Origin: Paracoccus aerodenitrificans
GTDB taxonomy: Bacteria > Pseudomonadota > Alphaproteobacteria > Rhodobacterales > Rhodobacteraceae
Reading direction: 5' to 3'
Assembly: GCF_027913215.1 (NCBI RefSeq)
Contig: NZ_CP115784.1
Span: 3,109,501 to 3,173,500, forward strand
Length of the DNA: 64,000 nt
Positions 56,004 to 64,000 of this stretch are shown piece by piece. The notes below the pieces were generated by a model, which saw only the letters and a program-made list of their open reading frames with translations, was not told the origin of the DNA and searched no databases. The first letter of the stretch is position 1; every line of letters begins with the position of its first letter. The position numbers and the translations under genes were made by a program.

Positions 56004-57025
56004 ACCCAGTTTCCCAGTGACATCAGCCCAAGTTCTTCCAACTGACGCCAATCCTCGAAACTGCGCGATTCCGGCGTCAGCAAGACCATGTCGGAGTGCA
56101 ACTCCTGATTATAGGCGCGATACTCGACACTATTGGCATAGTGCTCTCCGCGCTGCATCTCCTCGCTGGATTTCTCGATCAGGGTCGACAGGAACTTGGC
56201 ATGCAATAAAACGCCCGAGATCCTCTCACCACCGTTTTCGTCGTAAACGAGGTTTAGGGCCCGCGGCAGCGCCATATGCGTCGACGAAATATAGACATAG
56301 TGACGTTCCCATCGGATCAGCGGGATCTTATTCAGCGCAGGAGCTTCTTTCGGCGATGACGCAAAGAAGCTGCGTGCACGGGGGCCTCCCTGAATCCACA
56401 GATTGCCGTAGCGGCCATTCTTGTGGATCATATAATTTGCGGGATCGAAATAATGCGCGATTTCCATCGGATTCTGACCAGCGACATAGGGCTGATCTCC
56501 GATTCTGCCCCTCGGATAGAGGTCCAGAAGCATGGCAGGAAATGATCGGATGCCTGATGCGCTCATCCAGTGAGTCAGCGCTTGCAAGGGCCTTGTATCA
56601 CAGTTCGGGAAAACAAGAAACTCATCGGGATCGACAGTCAGGCACCAGTGCCCCGTGCCATAGCGAAACAGCAGCCAGTTAATCCAGTCCATGCCGAATC
56701 TGGAAGATTTATAGCTCGTGGTGGTGCGCCACAGCGACACGTCGGGCTGACTTTGAAGAAACTCTGCGCTTCCATCATCCGAGTTGTTGTCAACGATCAG
56801 GAAGTGACCGATCCCCATGCGTCGGTAATAATCAAGGAAATAGGGCAAGCGGACATATTCGTTCCTCAGGGTGACAAAACACAGGAGAGCATTATGGCCT
56901 ATCGTTCTGACACGCAGTTTAACGGGCACAACTTGCTTATGACGTCTTATGGCGCGCCCCAGATACCATTGCCGGATTGCGCGAAGGCGAAGCGCGTTCA
57001 AGCTGGATCCGAGTCGAAGTTTCAC
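56000..57025 (-). CDS. Glycosyltransferase, GT2/GT92-like
   Basis: 341 residues. Rossmann-like GT-A fold: CFVTLRNEYVRLPYFLDYYR, then GIGHFLIVDNNSDDGSAEFL, and the metal-binding acidic motif TVDPDEFLVFP. Acts in the cytoplasm on nucleotide sugars. GTG start with GGTGG six bases upstream. It lies 24 bases after the upstream GT4 gene. A+T-richer than the housekeeping genes in the window, in keeping with a variable surface-polysaccharide locus. Confidence 0.85.
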   Translation of the reverse strand: MKLRLGSSLNALRLRAIRQWYLGRAIRRHKQVVPVKLRVRTIGHNALLCFVTLRNEYVRLPYFLDYYRRMGIGHFLIVDNNSDDGSAEFLQSQPDVSLWRTTTSYKSSRFGMDWINWLLFRYGTGHWCLTVDPDEFLVFPNCDTRPLQALTHWMSASGIRSFPAMLLDLYPRGRIGDQPYVAGQNPMEIAHYFDPANYMIHKNGRYGNLWIQGGPRARSFFASSPKEAPALNKIPLIRWERHYVYISSTHMALPRALNLVYDENGGERISGVLLHAKFLSTLIEKSSEEMQRGEHYANSVEYRAYNQELHSDMVLLTPESRSFEDWRQLEELGLMSLGNWV

Positions 57026-57049
57026 TTGTTGCCACCGAAGCGTTGATGA

Positions 57050-58291
57050 TCAGTCCTGCGTCGCGTTCAGCGCACCCTCAACGATCTTAAAATGTCTTGT
57101 CCACGCAGGAATCTCAAGAGGGGGCGATTTTGCGGTGTTTTCGCCTATAAGTTGTATAATTTTGTCCGTCCAGCCGTTTACATCGTCCGAAGACAGGTAA
57201 ATCGGGTAATTTCCAAGCAGTTCCTGTGCCACCGGCAGTGGTGCACAGATCACAGGCGTGCCGCGCCCAGCTGCTTCGGTCAGGGGAAGCCCGAACCCCT
57301 CGGCGCGTGAGGGCATCAGCAAGGCCCGGCAGCGCATCACAAGGGTCGCGACAGCGCTGTCCGGCAGGTCGGTCATTTCGATGATAGCGGCATCGCGGGG
57401 CAAAGCGTCGAGCCGAGCGAACACGTCGTGATTTTCCCAGCCTCGGCGACCGATGATCAGCAGGCGCGGTATCTGATCATGCTTAAGCCGCTTTGCAAGC
57501 TGCTCCCAGACATCCAGCAGAAGAGCGTGATTTTTCCGCGGCTCTATGGTGCCGAGCGTGACGAAAAACGGGTGCGACAGATCCAAATCGACCGGGATGG
57601 TTGAAGGATCGGGATCGGTCAGATCCGTACCGATAGGAGCAACAATGATCGGGGCAGAGCGGGTAATTGCAAGACGCCTCCGCCAGATTTCGATATTCCC
57701 GGCGGTTGCCTCTGAGATCGCGATGACAAGATCCGCCATATTCAGCGCCGTCATGAAGCGATCCCTGAATTTCGCGGGCTGACCTGTTCGGCAGAATTCA
57801 GGATGATCCAGCGGGATCGTATCGTGGATCATGATCGCACGTTTCAGTCCGGCCAGATTGTGCAGAAGCTTCGGCAGCAGGTTGCTGTGCCCGACATTCA
57901 GATAGAACTCAGCTGCGGGCAGGTGCCGGGCAATATGGCTACGGATGCCGCGACCATTTACGGGCAGGACCGCATGGGCCATGCGACGCAGCTTTTCCTG
58001 CGCGCGCCGTGCGATGCCCCGCCGCTTTGCCAGAGTTTCCCGCCAGCCGGAGCTTTGAGCGAAATCCGACAGGTCGCCGTCGCTCCACTGCAGAATCTTG
58101 GCGGCAGCTTCCGCTGGCAACAGCGCCTGCCCGCGCGGAATACGGCACAGCAGCAGACAGGGCCGGTCCGCGAGATGGCGAAGCCAGGCCGCTTCGACCC
58201 GGTCGATACCGGTCAGAGGTCCGGTCCCGATCCGTGAAACCAGCCGGGACACGTCCAGAATGGCAGCCGGTTCAGCGGCCATACCCACCAT
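57050..58291 (-). CDS. Glycosyltransferase, GT4 type
   Basis: 413 residues, GT-B fold. Seen: MIHDTIPLDHPEFC, FVTLGTIEPRKNHALLLDVW, LLIIGRRGWENHDVFARLDA, and the C-terminal donor site MPSRAEGFGLPLTEAAGRGT (EGFGLPLTE, the E-x7-E motif). Mannosyl- or related transferase by similarity. The start overlaps the end of galE by 20 bases; GGTGG lies seven bases before ATG 58291, and ATG 58282 is an alternative. Confidence 0.88.
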   Translation of the reverse strand: MVGMAAEPAAILDVSRLVSRIGTGPLTGIDRVEAAWLRHLADRPCLLLCRIPRGQALLPAEAAAKILQWSDGDLSDFAQSSGWRETLAKRRGIARRAQEKLRRMAHAVLPVNGRGIRSHIARHLPAAEFYLNVGHSNLLPKLLHNLAGLKRAIMIHDTIPLDHPEFCRTGQPAKFRDRFMTALNMADLVIAISEATAGNIEIWRRRLAITRSAPIIVAPIGTDLTDPDPSTIPVDLDLSHPFFVTLGTIEPRKNHALLLDVWEQLAKRLKHDQIPRLLIIGRRGWENHDVFARLDALPRDAAIIEMTDLPDSAVATLVMRCRALLMPSRAEGFGLPLTEAAGRGTPVICAPLPVAQELLGNYPIYLSSDDVNGWTDKIIQLIGENTAKSPPLEIPAWTRHFKIVEGALNATQD

Positions 58292-59273
58292 TCTGATGCC
58301 ACCGCCACGCGTCGAGGATCATTTGCGGCATTGTCGAGCGCTCCGGCGTCCAGCCCAGTTCTTCCCGTGCTTTCCTGCTGCCCGAGACAAGCTTGACCGC
58401 ATCGCCTGCACGGCGCGGCCCATCCTCCATTGGGACCGACAGGTTCGTGACCGAGCCAGCCGCTGCAACGACTTCGCGCACGGAGAACCCGTCACCTGTG
58501 CCAAGGCAGAACACATCGACGCCGCCAGTCGTGGGGCCGTTACCGTTACGAAGCCAGTTCAGCCCCTGAACATGCGCGTCGACCAGATCCATGACATGAA
58601 CATAGTCGCGAATACAGGTGCCGTCCTCGGTCGGGTAGTCGATCCCGTGAATGGTCAGCGCCAGGCGCTTGCCGTCGATCGCGTCGAGGATCAGCGGAAC
58701 CAGATGCGTTTCCGGCTGATGGAACTCTCCGACCTCGCTGTCGGGATCGGCTCCTGCCACGTTGAAATAGCGGAAAATGACGCTGTTCAGCCCGTCCGAG
58801 GCACCGAAATCCTTCAGCATATCCTCAATCGCGCGTTTCGACGCGCCATAGGCATTCAGTGGAAGCTGGGTCGTCCGCTCATCCAGAACCACCCCATCAT
58901 GATCCCCGTAGGTCGCGCAGGTCGAGCTGAACACGAAATCCTTGACGCCTGCCGCAATCGTCGCCTCGATCAGGTTCAGAGACGCGCAGACATTGCCGCG
59001 CCAGTATTTCCCCGGCTGCGACATTGCCTCGCCCACCTGACTGAGCGCCGCGAAATGCATGACAGCGACCGGCTGATAAGTCGCGAAGACCTCATCAAGC
59101 CGGGTACGATCCATCAGATCGCCCTGCTCGAAAGGGCCGAATTTCACGGCTTCGCGCCAGCCGGTGATCAGGCTGTCATAGGTTACGGGCGTATACCCGG
59201 CATTTCTGAGTGCCTTGCAGGCGTGAGAGCCGATATAACCGGCTCCGCCTGTCACCAGTACATTCCCGGACAT
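58272..59273 (-). CDS. galE: UDP-glucose 4-epimerase
   Basis: 333 residues, SDR fold. NAD-binding TGGAGYIGSHA (8-18), catalytic Tyr142 and Lys146 in NAYGASKRAIE, plus SSTCATYGDH and RYFNVAGADPDSEVGE. Interconverts UDP-glucose and UDP-galactose, giving galactose units for the polysaccharide. Start overlaps the galU stop by one base. Confidence 0.95.
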   Translation of the reverse strand: MSGNVLVTGGAGYIGSHACKALRNAGYTPVTYDSLITGWREAVKFGPFEQGDLMDRTRLDEVFATYQPVAVMHFAALSQVGEAMSQPGKYWRGNVCASLNLIEATIAAGVKDFVFSSTCATYGDHDGVVLDERTTQLPLNAYGASKRAIEDMLKDFGASDGLNSVIFRYFNVAGADPDSEVGEFHQPETHLVPLILDAIDGKRLALTIHGIDYPTEDGTCIRDYVHVMDLVDAHVQGLNWLRNGNGPTTGGVDVFCLGTGDGFSVREVVAAAGSVTNLSVPMEDGPRRAGDAVKLVSGSRKAREELGWTPERSTMPQMILDAWRWHQNGGYGR

Positions 59274-60166
59274 TACTCAGCCGCTCGTTGCAGCGACATG
59301 ATTTCGGTCAGATAGGACAGGAATTCGTCGCGCAGATCGTCGCGCTCAAGCCCGAATGCAACCGTCGCCTGAAGGAATCCGGCCTTCGATCCGCAATCAT
59401 AGCGCTGACCGCGAAAGCGCAGCCCGTACACATCGCGGCCTTCCGTGATTTCATCCGCGATGGCATCGGTCAACTGGATCTCGCCGCCTGCGCCTTCACG
59501 CAGCTTGTTGAGGTTATTCAAAACGGTCGGAGCAAGAATATAACGGCCAATCACCGCGAGATTCGACGGCGGATTTTCCTTCGGTTTCTCAACCAGCCCC
59601 TTGGCCTTCACAATCGCGCCCATATCTTCGGCGACGTCGAGAACGCCATAGGCTTTGGTCTTCTCGATCGGGACTTCCATTGTCGCAACCATCGACCCGC
59701 CGGTTTCGGCATGAGCCTCGATCATCTGTTGCAGGCAGGGCGGCTCACCCATGATCACGTCATCGGTCAGGATAACGGCGACAGGTTCGTCATTGGAGAC
59801 CAGCCGACGGGCACACCATACCGCGTGGCCAAGTCCCATCGCCTTGTGCTGGCGAACATAGGCGATCGCACCCGAATCCATATTGGTGGAGCGAAGCGTT
59901 TCCAGAAGCTCGACCTTGTTCGTGCGTTTCAGGTTGGCTTCAAGTTCATGAGCATGGTCGAAATAATCCTCCAGCGCACCTTTTCCCCGCGAGGTCACGA
60001 AGACGAATTCTTCAATCCCTGCCGCGCGTGCTTCATCAATTGCGTATTGAATAAGTGGCCTGTCCACCAGAGTCATGATTTCTTTTGGGATCGACTTGGT
60101 TGCGGGCAGGAAACGTGTTCCGAGACCAGCGACAGGAAAAATGGCTTTGGTTACTTTCTGACTCAT
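59273..60166 (-). CDS. galU: UTP-glucose-1-phosphate uridylyltransferase
   Basis: 297 residues. Makes UDP-glucose. N-terminal nucleotide loop FPVAGLGTRFLPATKSIPKE and VDRPLIQYAIDEA, then ILTDDVIMGEPPCL and VEKPKENPPSNLAVIGRYIL. Start at MSQKVTKA with AGGG eight bases upstream; ten residues further upstream are possible but without a site. Feeds GalE directly downstream. Confidence 0.95.
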   Translation of the reverse strand: MSQKVTKAIFPVAGLGTRFLPATKSIPKEIMTLVDRPLIQYAIDEARAAGIEEFVFVTSRGKGALEDYFDHAHELEANLKRTNKVELLETLRSTNMDSGAIAYVRQHKAMGLGHAVWCARRLVSNDEPVAVILTDDVIMGEPPCLQQMIEAHAETGGSMVATMEVPIEKTKAYGVLDVAEDMGAIVKAKGLVEKPKENPPSNLAVIGRYILAPTVLNNLNKLREGAGGEIQLTDAIADEITEGRDVYGLRFRGQRYDCGSKAGFLQATVAFGLERDDLRDEFLSYLTEIMSLQRAAE

Positions 60167-60210
60167 TGGGTATTCCCTCGTAGTTTCATACCGCACATAT
60201 ATCGTCCCAT

Positions 60211-61473
60211 TTACAGTCTGCTCGTTTGACCGGACGAGTACGAGGCGCGAACGTCTGTGCGGACATAACGGTTCCGCCGCTGTTTGGCTATTTCTCGTTC
60301 GCGCTTCAACCGTACATCCTTCCTCCAGATCCGTGCGGGAGGGTCCTCAGATCGCGACGCCCCCCATACGCCGCCGATCTGTTCGAACCATCCGCCTTCC
60401 GTAAGACGTAGATAGTGAGGAAGAAAACTCGGAGTAAGGAGAAGCAACGTGACTATTTTGCCTGCCCTGACAGCAACCTCCGCTCTATGGCGTAAATCAG
60501 CCGCATGCCAGTGCCAGCCGGCGAGAAACTGCCAATCACGTTTGGGTGTGGCTGCTTGAAGAAAGTCGGATGGATGATCATGGCGTGGGTCCGGCGTTGG
60601 GGGTAGCGGCTCTTTCTCTCCGCTTGTCATCCCACACCGAAGGCTGTCGAGCAGCGGCTCGATCCTCAACGGTTCAACCTGACCGTCCAGCATCCGTCTG
60701 ATCAATTTGCGACGTTTTGACGCAATCAGTTCCGGGCCGGGAGCCAGGCCAGCGTGGCGCCGGGTGAAAATGGCAGCAGAACGGCCTTGCACGCTCAGAT
60801 CCAGAGGCGCTTGCGATTTGCGACGTGCCTCGCCATCGGCTCGTGCATGGATAACCTGAGCCTGCGGGACAATAGCGGTCAGCCCTGCGGGAAAGGCAGT
60901 CGCCATACGCATATTGACGTCCGACTCATCCAGATGGAATGAGAAAGCCGGATCAAAGCCGCCGATCTCGCGCAAAGACGTTGCCCGGAAGGCGCAGTTT
61001 GTTCCAACGGTACTGACCGCCTCATCCGGTTGCGGCTTCAGCAGAACCGTCTGATCTGTATTCGGGATTTCGCGGATGAGTCCTGTCCGCGTGATGCAAT
61101 GCCCGCGGACCTGCCAGGAAAACCCGTCTCGGTCGCGTGTCCAGCCGGTAGAGGCAATCACCCGGTCATCAAGGAATGGCTGGGTCAGGTGGCTGAGCCA
61201 GCCCGGCTCGGCAACTGCATCGTCGTCGATGAAGGCAATGATATCGCCGGCAGCTTCCGCGATACCCATATTACGGGCCTCGGAGACATTGGGCTGATCA
61301 CAGATCAGGCGCTTTACGGGAAGATCGGGACGCTGCTGATGACCTGCTTCATCCGAGACAAGGATGATTTCGAAATCCGGATGATCCTGTAAAGCAAGCG
61401 AGGTCAGACATAAATGCAGATGCTCAGGCCGACCGCGGGAAATCACGATGACGCTGCTGCGCGGGAATGTCAC
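60211..61473 (-). CDS. Glycosyltransferase family 2 protein
   Basis: 420 residues. GT-A domain at the N-terminus: SSVIVISRGRPEHLHLCLTS, ARNMGIAEAAGDIIAFIDDD (with the DDD metal site), WLSHLTQPFLDDRVIASTGW, then FRATSLREIGGFDPAFSFHL (DE-type acceptor region). The C-terminal part (about 250-420) is basic and of unknown role. The start overlaps kdsB by ATGA; 44 bases separate it from galU. Confidence 0.88.
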   Translation of the reverse strand: MTFPRSSVIVISRGRPEHLHLCLTSLALQDHPDFEIILVSDEAGHQQRPDLPVKRLICDQPNVSEARNMGIAEAAGDIIAFIDDDAVAEPGWLSHLTQPFLDDRVIASTGWTRDRDGFSWQVRGHCITRTGLIREIPNTDQTVLLKPQPDEAVSTVGTNCAFRATSLREIGGFDPAFSFHLDESDVNMRMATAFPAGLTAIVPQAQVIHARADGEARRKSQAPLDLSVQGRSAAIFTRRHAGLAPGPELIASKRRKLIRRMLDGQVEPLRIEPLLDSLRCGMTSGEKEPLPPTPDPRHDHPSDFLQAATPKRDWQFLAGWHWHAADLRHRAEVAVRAGKIVTLLLLTPSFLPHYLRLTEGGWFEQIGGVWGASRSEDPPARIWRKDVRLKREREIAKQRRNRYVRTDVRASYSSGQTSRL

Positions 61474-62270
61474 GGCTGGCCCATCTCTGCCAGCATTGCT
61501 TCGATGCGCGGGATGTCTTCGGGATTATTCAGTTCCCAGAACTGGCGGCCGCGGGCTTCGACCTCGACACATAGAACGCGCCGCCCGTTTTCAAGAAAGC
61601 GCAGCTGTTCGAGTCCTTCCAGCCGTTCCAGCCGCCCTTCCGGCCATTGCGGATATGCGGCAAGAACATCCGGGCGATAGGCGTAGACGCCGACGTGATG
61701 AAAGACCGGCGTCGGCTCATCAGGGGCGAAGTCGCGTCCTGCAAAGGGAATGACCTCTTTCGAGAAATATAGCCCCTGCATCTGCGCCCCGAAAACCGCC
61801 GTGGTTCCTCCGACTCGACCGGCGGCGCGGTCAGCCAGAAGATCCGCCCGCATCTGGCCAGAGGCGCGAAGCACCGGCGTCGCGAGATCGGCCTGTGGAT
61901 CGGCACGCAGCCCTGAAACCAGTTCTTCGATGAACCATGACGGGGTCAGTGGCGCATCGCCTTGCAGGTTCACCACGATTTCAGGCGAAATCCCCAGTTT
62001 TTCGACAGCATCCGCGCATCGTTCTGTCCCGTTGCGGCATTCTTCCGAGGTCATCACCACATCGGCCCCGAATTCGCTGGCGGCGCGTCGGATCCGCTCA
62101 TCATCCGTTGCTACTACGACCCGGTCGATTCCCGAGACCTCTGATGCGGCCTTCCAGCTACGCTGAATCAGCGAGGCGGCCTGTCCGGTCACACCGCGCA
62201 GAACAGCCAGAGGTTTGCCGGGATAGCGCGACGACGCATAACGTGCCGGGATGATGATGACCACGGACAT
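61470..62270 (-). CDS. CMP-Kdo synthetase-like cytidylyltransferase (KdsB/KpsU type)
   Basis: 266 residues. Activates Kdo or a related sugar acid with CTP. Seen: IIPARYASSRYPGKPLAVL (6-24), VVVATDDERIRRAASEFGAD, VVNLQGDAPLTPSWFIEEL and FHHVGVYAYRPDVLAAYPQW. Kdo for lipid A normally needs one copy; its location in a capsule-like locus next to a KpsM-like permease suggests the KpsU role, or another nonulosonic acid. Overlaps cysQ by one base and the GT2 gene by four. Confidence 0.88.
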   Translation of the reverse strand: MSVVIIIPARYASSRYPGKPLAVLRGVTGQAASLIQRSWKAASEVSGIDRVVVATDDERIRRAASEFGADVVMTSEECRNGTERCADAVEKLGISPEIVVNLQGDAPLTPSWFIEELVSGLRADPQADLATPVLRASGQMRADLLADRAAGRVGGTTAVFGAQMQGLYFSKEVIPFAGRDFAPDEPTPVFHHVGVYAYRPDVLAAYPQWPEGRLERLEGLEQLRFLENGRRVLCVEVEARGRQFWELNNPEDIPRIEAMLAEMGQP

Positions 62271-63073
62271 CAGGCGTCGTCTTTGACCAGCAATACGCCC
62301 GGCGCATAGGCGATGAAGAACGGATTTTCAAAACCGGGCTTGCCATACTCCAGATGGGTATGGTCATCGAAGCGCACGACCTCTCCACCTGCGCCGCGCA
62401 GGACGGCGTCACCGGCGGCGGTATCCCATTCCATCGTGCGCCCGAGGCGGGGATAGAGATCGGCCTCACCCGTTGCGACAAGGCAGAATTTCAGCGACGA
62501 ACCGGCCGAGGTCATGTCGCGCAGCTTGTAACGTGCGATATATTCGTCAGTGGCCGCGTCGCGGTGAGATTTTGACGCAACGACCATCAGGCCGCGATTA
62601 TCGGGTGTGGGGTTGACGCCAATCGGCTTGGTCTCACCTGGGTTATCGGTGAATGGCCCGGTTTCCTCGACTGAGCGGCCATCGGAGGTGGTGTAGAACA
62701 GCCGCTGTTTTGCGGGGGCATAGACCACTCCGCGTACTGGAACACCGTCTTCGACATAGGCGATATTGACCGTGAAATCACCGCGGCGCTGAACGAATTC
62801 CTTGGTCCCGTCCAGCGGATCGACGATCAGGAAAGTGCTGGCGATCTGGCTATGCGTCGAGGCCTGTTCTTCCGTCACGAGCGCGATATCGGGGAACTCG
62901 TCGCGCAACCCGGCGGCGATCAGGGCATCGGCGGCCTCATCGGCTTCCGTAACGGGCGAGTTGTCCGATTTCGAACGGACCTCGAAATCATCCGAATTAT
63001 AAATGTCCATGATCCTGTCGCCTGCCTGCAAGGCGAGGCGTCGCATGACCGTGGTGAGCTTGTCGAAGTCCAT
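62270..63073 (-). CDS. cysQ: 3'(2'),5'-bisphosphate nucleotidase CysQ
   Basis: 267 residues, inositol monophosphatase superfamily. Removes the 3'-phosphate from PAP, the by-product of PAPS-dependent sulfotransferases. Metal and catalytic motifs: VTEEQ, DPLDGTKEF and WDTAAGDAV. Start at MDFDKLTT with AGGT six bases upstream. First gene of the leftward polysaccharide operon that ends with the sulfotransferase, which matches its biochemical role. Confidence 0.93.
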   Translation of the reverse strand: MDFDKLTTVMRRLALQAGDRIMDIYNSDDFEVRSKSDNSPVTEADEAADALIAAGLRDEFPDIALVTEEQASTHSQIASTFLIVDPLDGTKEFVQRRGDFTVNIAYVEDGVPVRGVVYAPAKQRLFYTTSDGRSVEETGPFTDNPGETKPIGVNPTPDNRGLMVVASKSHRDAATDEYIARYKLRDMTSAGSSLKFCLVATGEADLYPRLGRTMEWDTAAGDAVLRGAGGEVVRFDDHTHLEYGKPGFENPFFIAYAPGVLLVKDDA

Positions 63074-63189
63074 GTGATTACCTGTATCCCGATTCACTAC
63101 GTACTGCCTGCCGGATTGTGCAGGCGCTTTCGGCTCTTTATGATGCGAGCCATGTGTCAGGGCAAGCCGTTCGGGCAGAGAGGGTGAAG

Positions 63190-64000
63190 ATGTTCCAGCA
63201 GCGCCATACTAGGAACGTCTTTCAGGCGACCTTCACAACCATTGCGCTGATCTATCACATGACCGTCTATAAATTGCGCATGTCAGAACGGAATGCGGTT
63301 GTCGGTCTGGTGATGGTGATCTCGAAGGCAATGATTATGGTTGCTGTGTTTCTCCTTATTTTCTCCACGCTGGGCATTCGCAGCTCTCCAATTCGAGGGA
63401 GTTTCTTCGTTTATATCATGAGCGGTATATTCATGTTCATGACCCATAATGCTGCTTTGGGGGCGGTGTTGGGCGCGGAGGGCTCAGTGTCTGCGCTGAT
63501 GAAACACGTACCGCTGAATACGGCAATTACCATCTCGGCGTCGGCGCTTAGTGTATTGTACCAGCAGTTTCTGGCGTGTGCAGTTCTTCTGTTGATGACC
63601 AATACTTTTATCGAGCCGGTCGAAATTGATCGAATTTATCCCTGTCTCGCCATGTTCCTTATGGCATGGTTTTCCGGCTGCTGTATCGGGATGGTTTTTC
63701 GAGCGGTCCAACCTTGGTGGCCAAAGGGCGTCCTGATGATCAGCCAATTATATACGCGGGCAAATATGATCAGCTCGGGTAAGATGTTTGTGGCGAATAC
63801 AATGCCCACAATGGTACTGAATATGTTCGACTGGAATCCGCTTTTCCACATCATCGACCAGACCCGTGGTTTCGCCTTCATCAACTATACGCCGCATAAT
63901 TCCAGTGTGACCTATCCGATCTACTGCTCTCTTGCGCTTGCCATGATAGGATTGATGGGTGAGTTCTTTACCCGCAGCCGGGTTTCGCTCAGCTGGGGGG
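63190..64000 (+). CDS. Polysaccharide ABC export permease, KpsM/ABC-2 type (3' end outside window)
   Basis: 270 residues visible, no stop before the window end. ABC-2 permease with about six hydrophobic helices: VVGLVMVISKAMIMVAVFLL near the start, later SALSVLYQQFLACAVLLLMT and CLAMFLMAWFSGCCIGMVF. The end of the visible part (WNPLFHIIDQTRGFAFINYT) is the conserved C-terminal motif of KpsM/Wzm permeases (NP-x-H-x-I-E/D-x-x-R). GAGAGG six bases before ATG. Divergent from cysQ; the ATPase partner should follow to the right. Base composition is A+T-richer than average. Confidence 0.85.
   Translation, partial: MFQQRHTRNVFQATFTTIALIYHMTVYKLRMSERNAVVGLVMVISKAMIMVAVFLLIFSTLGIRSSPIRGSFFVYIMSGIFMFMTHNAALGAVLGAEGSVSALMKHVPLNTAITISASALSVLYQQFLACAVLLLMTNTFIEPVEIDRIYPCLAMFLMAWFSGCCIGMVFRAVQPWWPKGVLMISQLYTRANMISSGKMFVANTMPTMVLNMFDWNPLFHIIDQTRGFAFINYTPHNSSVTYPIYCSLALAMIGLMGEFFTRSRVSLSWG

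Overview
The window looks like chromosomal DNA of an alphaproteobacterium of the Rhodobacteraceae, possibly close to Paracoccus. This rests on high G+C coding sequence, a flagellar cluster in the order fliL / small coiled-coil protein / motE / motA / flhA / fliR / flhB with a CtrA-like box, and the protein families seen. The genus is an inference. No rRNA, tRNA or CRISPR array was recognised.

Left part (1-6.7 kb): a peptide-type ABC importer (solute-binding protein, DppB-like and partial DppC-like permeases) lies behind a ROK-family repressor. A nearly identical 19-bp motif sits just upstream of both the repressor and the binding-protein gene, which suggests one shared operator. A CBS-pair protein, an unlisted 58-residue membrane protein with a TTG start, and the maturation genes nqrM and apbE follow. 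apbE-nqrM diverges from a complete Na+-translocating NADH:quinone reductase operon, nqrABCDEF (6.9-12.7 kb), closed by a clear terminator. The flavinylated threonines, Fe-S cysteines and maturation factors are all present, so the complex appears functional.

12.8-24 kb: an acyl-CoA ligase, then a six-gene unit read right to left: GntR/FCD regulator, Cys/Met-type PLP lyase, and a sugar-type ABC importer (binding protein, two permeases, ATPase). The regulator has a canonical TGGTC-A-GACCA operator in front of it. Then come a SulP anion transporter, a tandem universal stress protein and mogA. Upstream of mogA is a helically phased array of GTACA boxes with an 11-bp period, followed by a complete IS5-family element with a frameshifted transposase.

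25-42.5 kb is mostly housekeeping: argG, an Hpt protein, ilvA, a thiolase, an AEC transporter, trhO, a SLC13/DASS transporter interrupted by two apparent single-base deletions, pncA-pncB, a 23S rRNA/tRNA uracil methyltransferase, a 51-residue lipoprotein, an ABC exporter, CCA-adding enzyme, a CoA-type Nudix hydrolase and Hsp33.

42.8-52.9 kb is a flagellar export, motor and basal-body cluster (fliP, fliN, fliH, fliF leftward; fliL to flhB rightward) containing several small uncharacterised proteins. 52.9-64 kb is a surface-polysaccharide locus: a two-domain sulfotransferase, GT14-type, GT2-type and GT4-type glycosyltransferases, galE, galU, a CMP-Kdo synthetase-like gene, cysQ, and a divergent KpsM-like export permease cut by the window end. 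Together these suggest a sulfated, possibly Kdo-linked capsule or exopolysaccharide, with CysQ removing the PAP made by sulfation.
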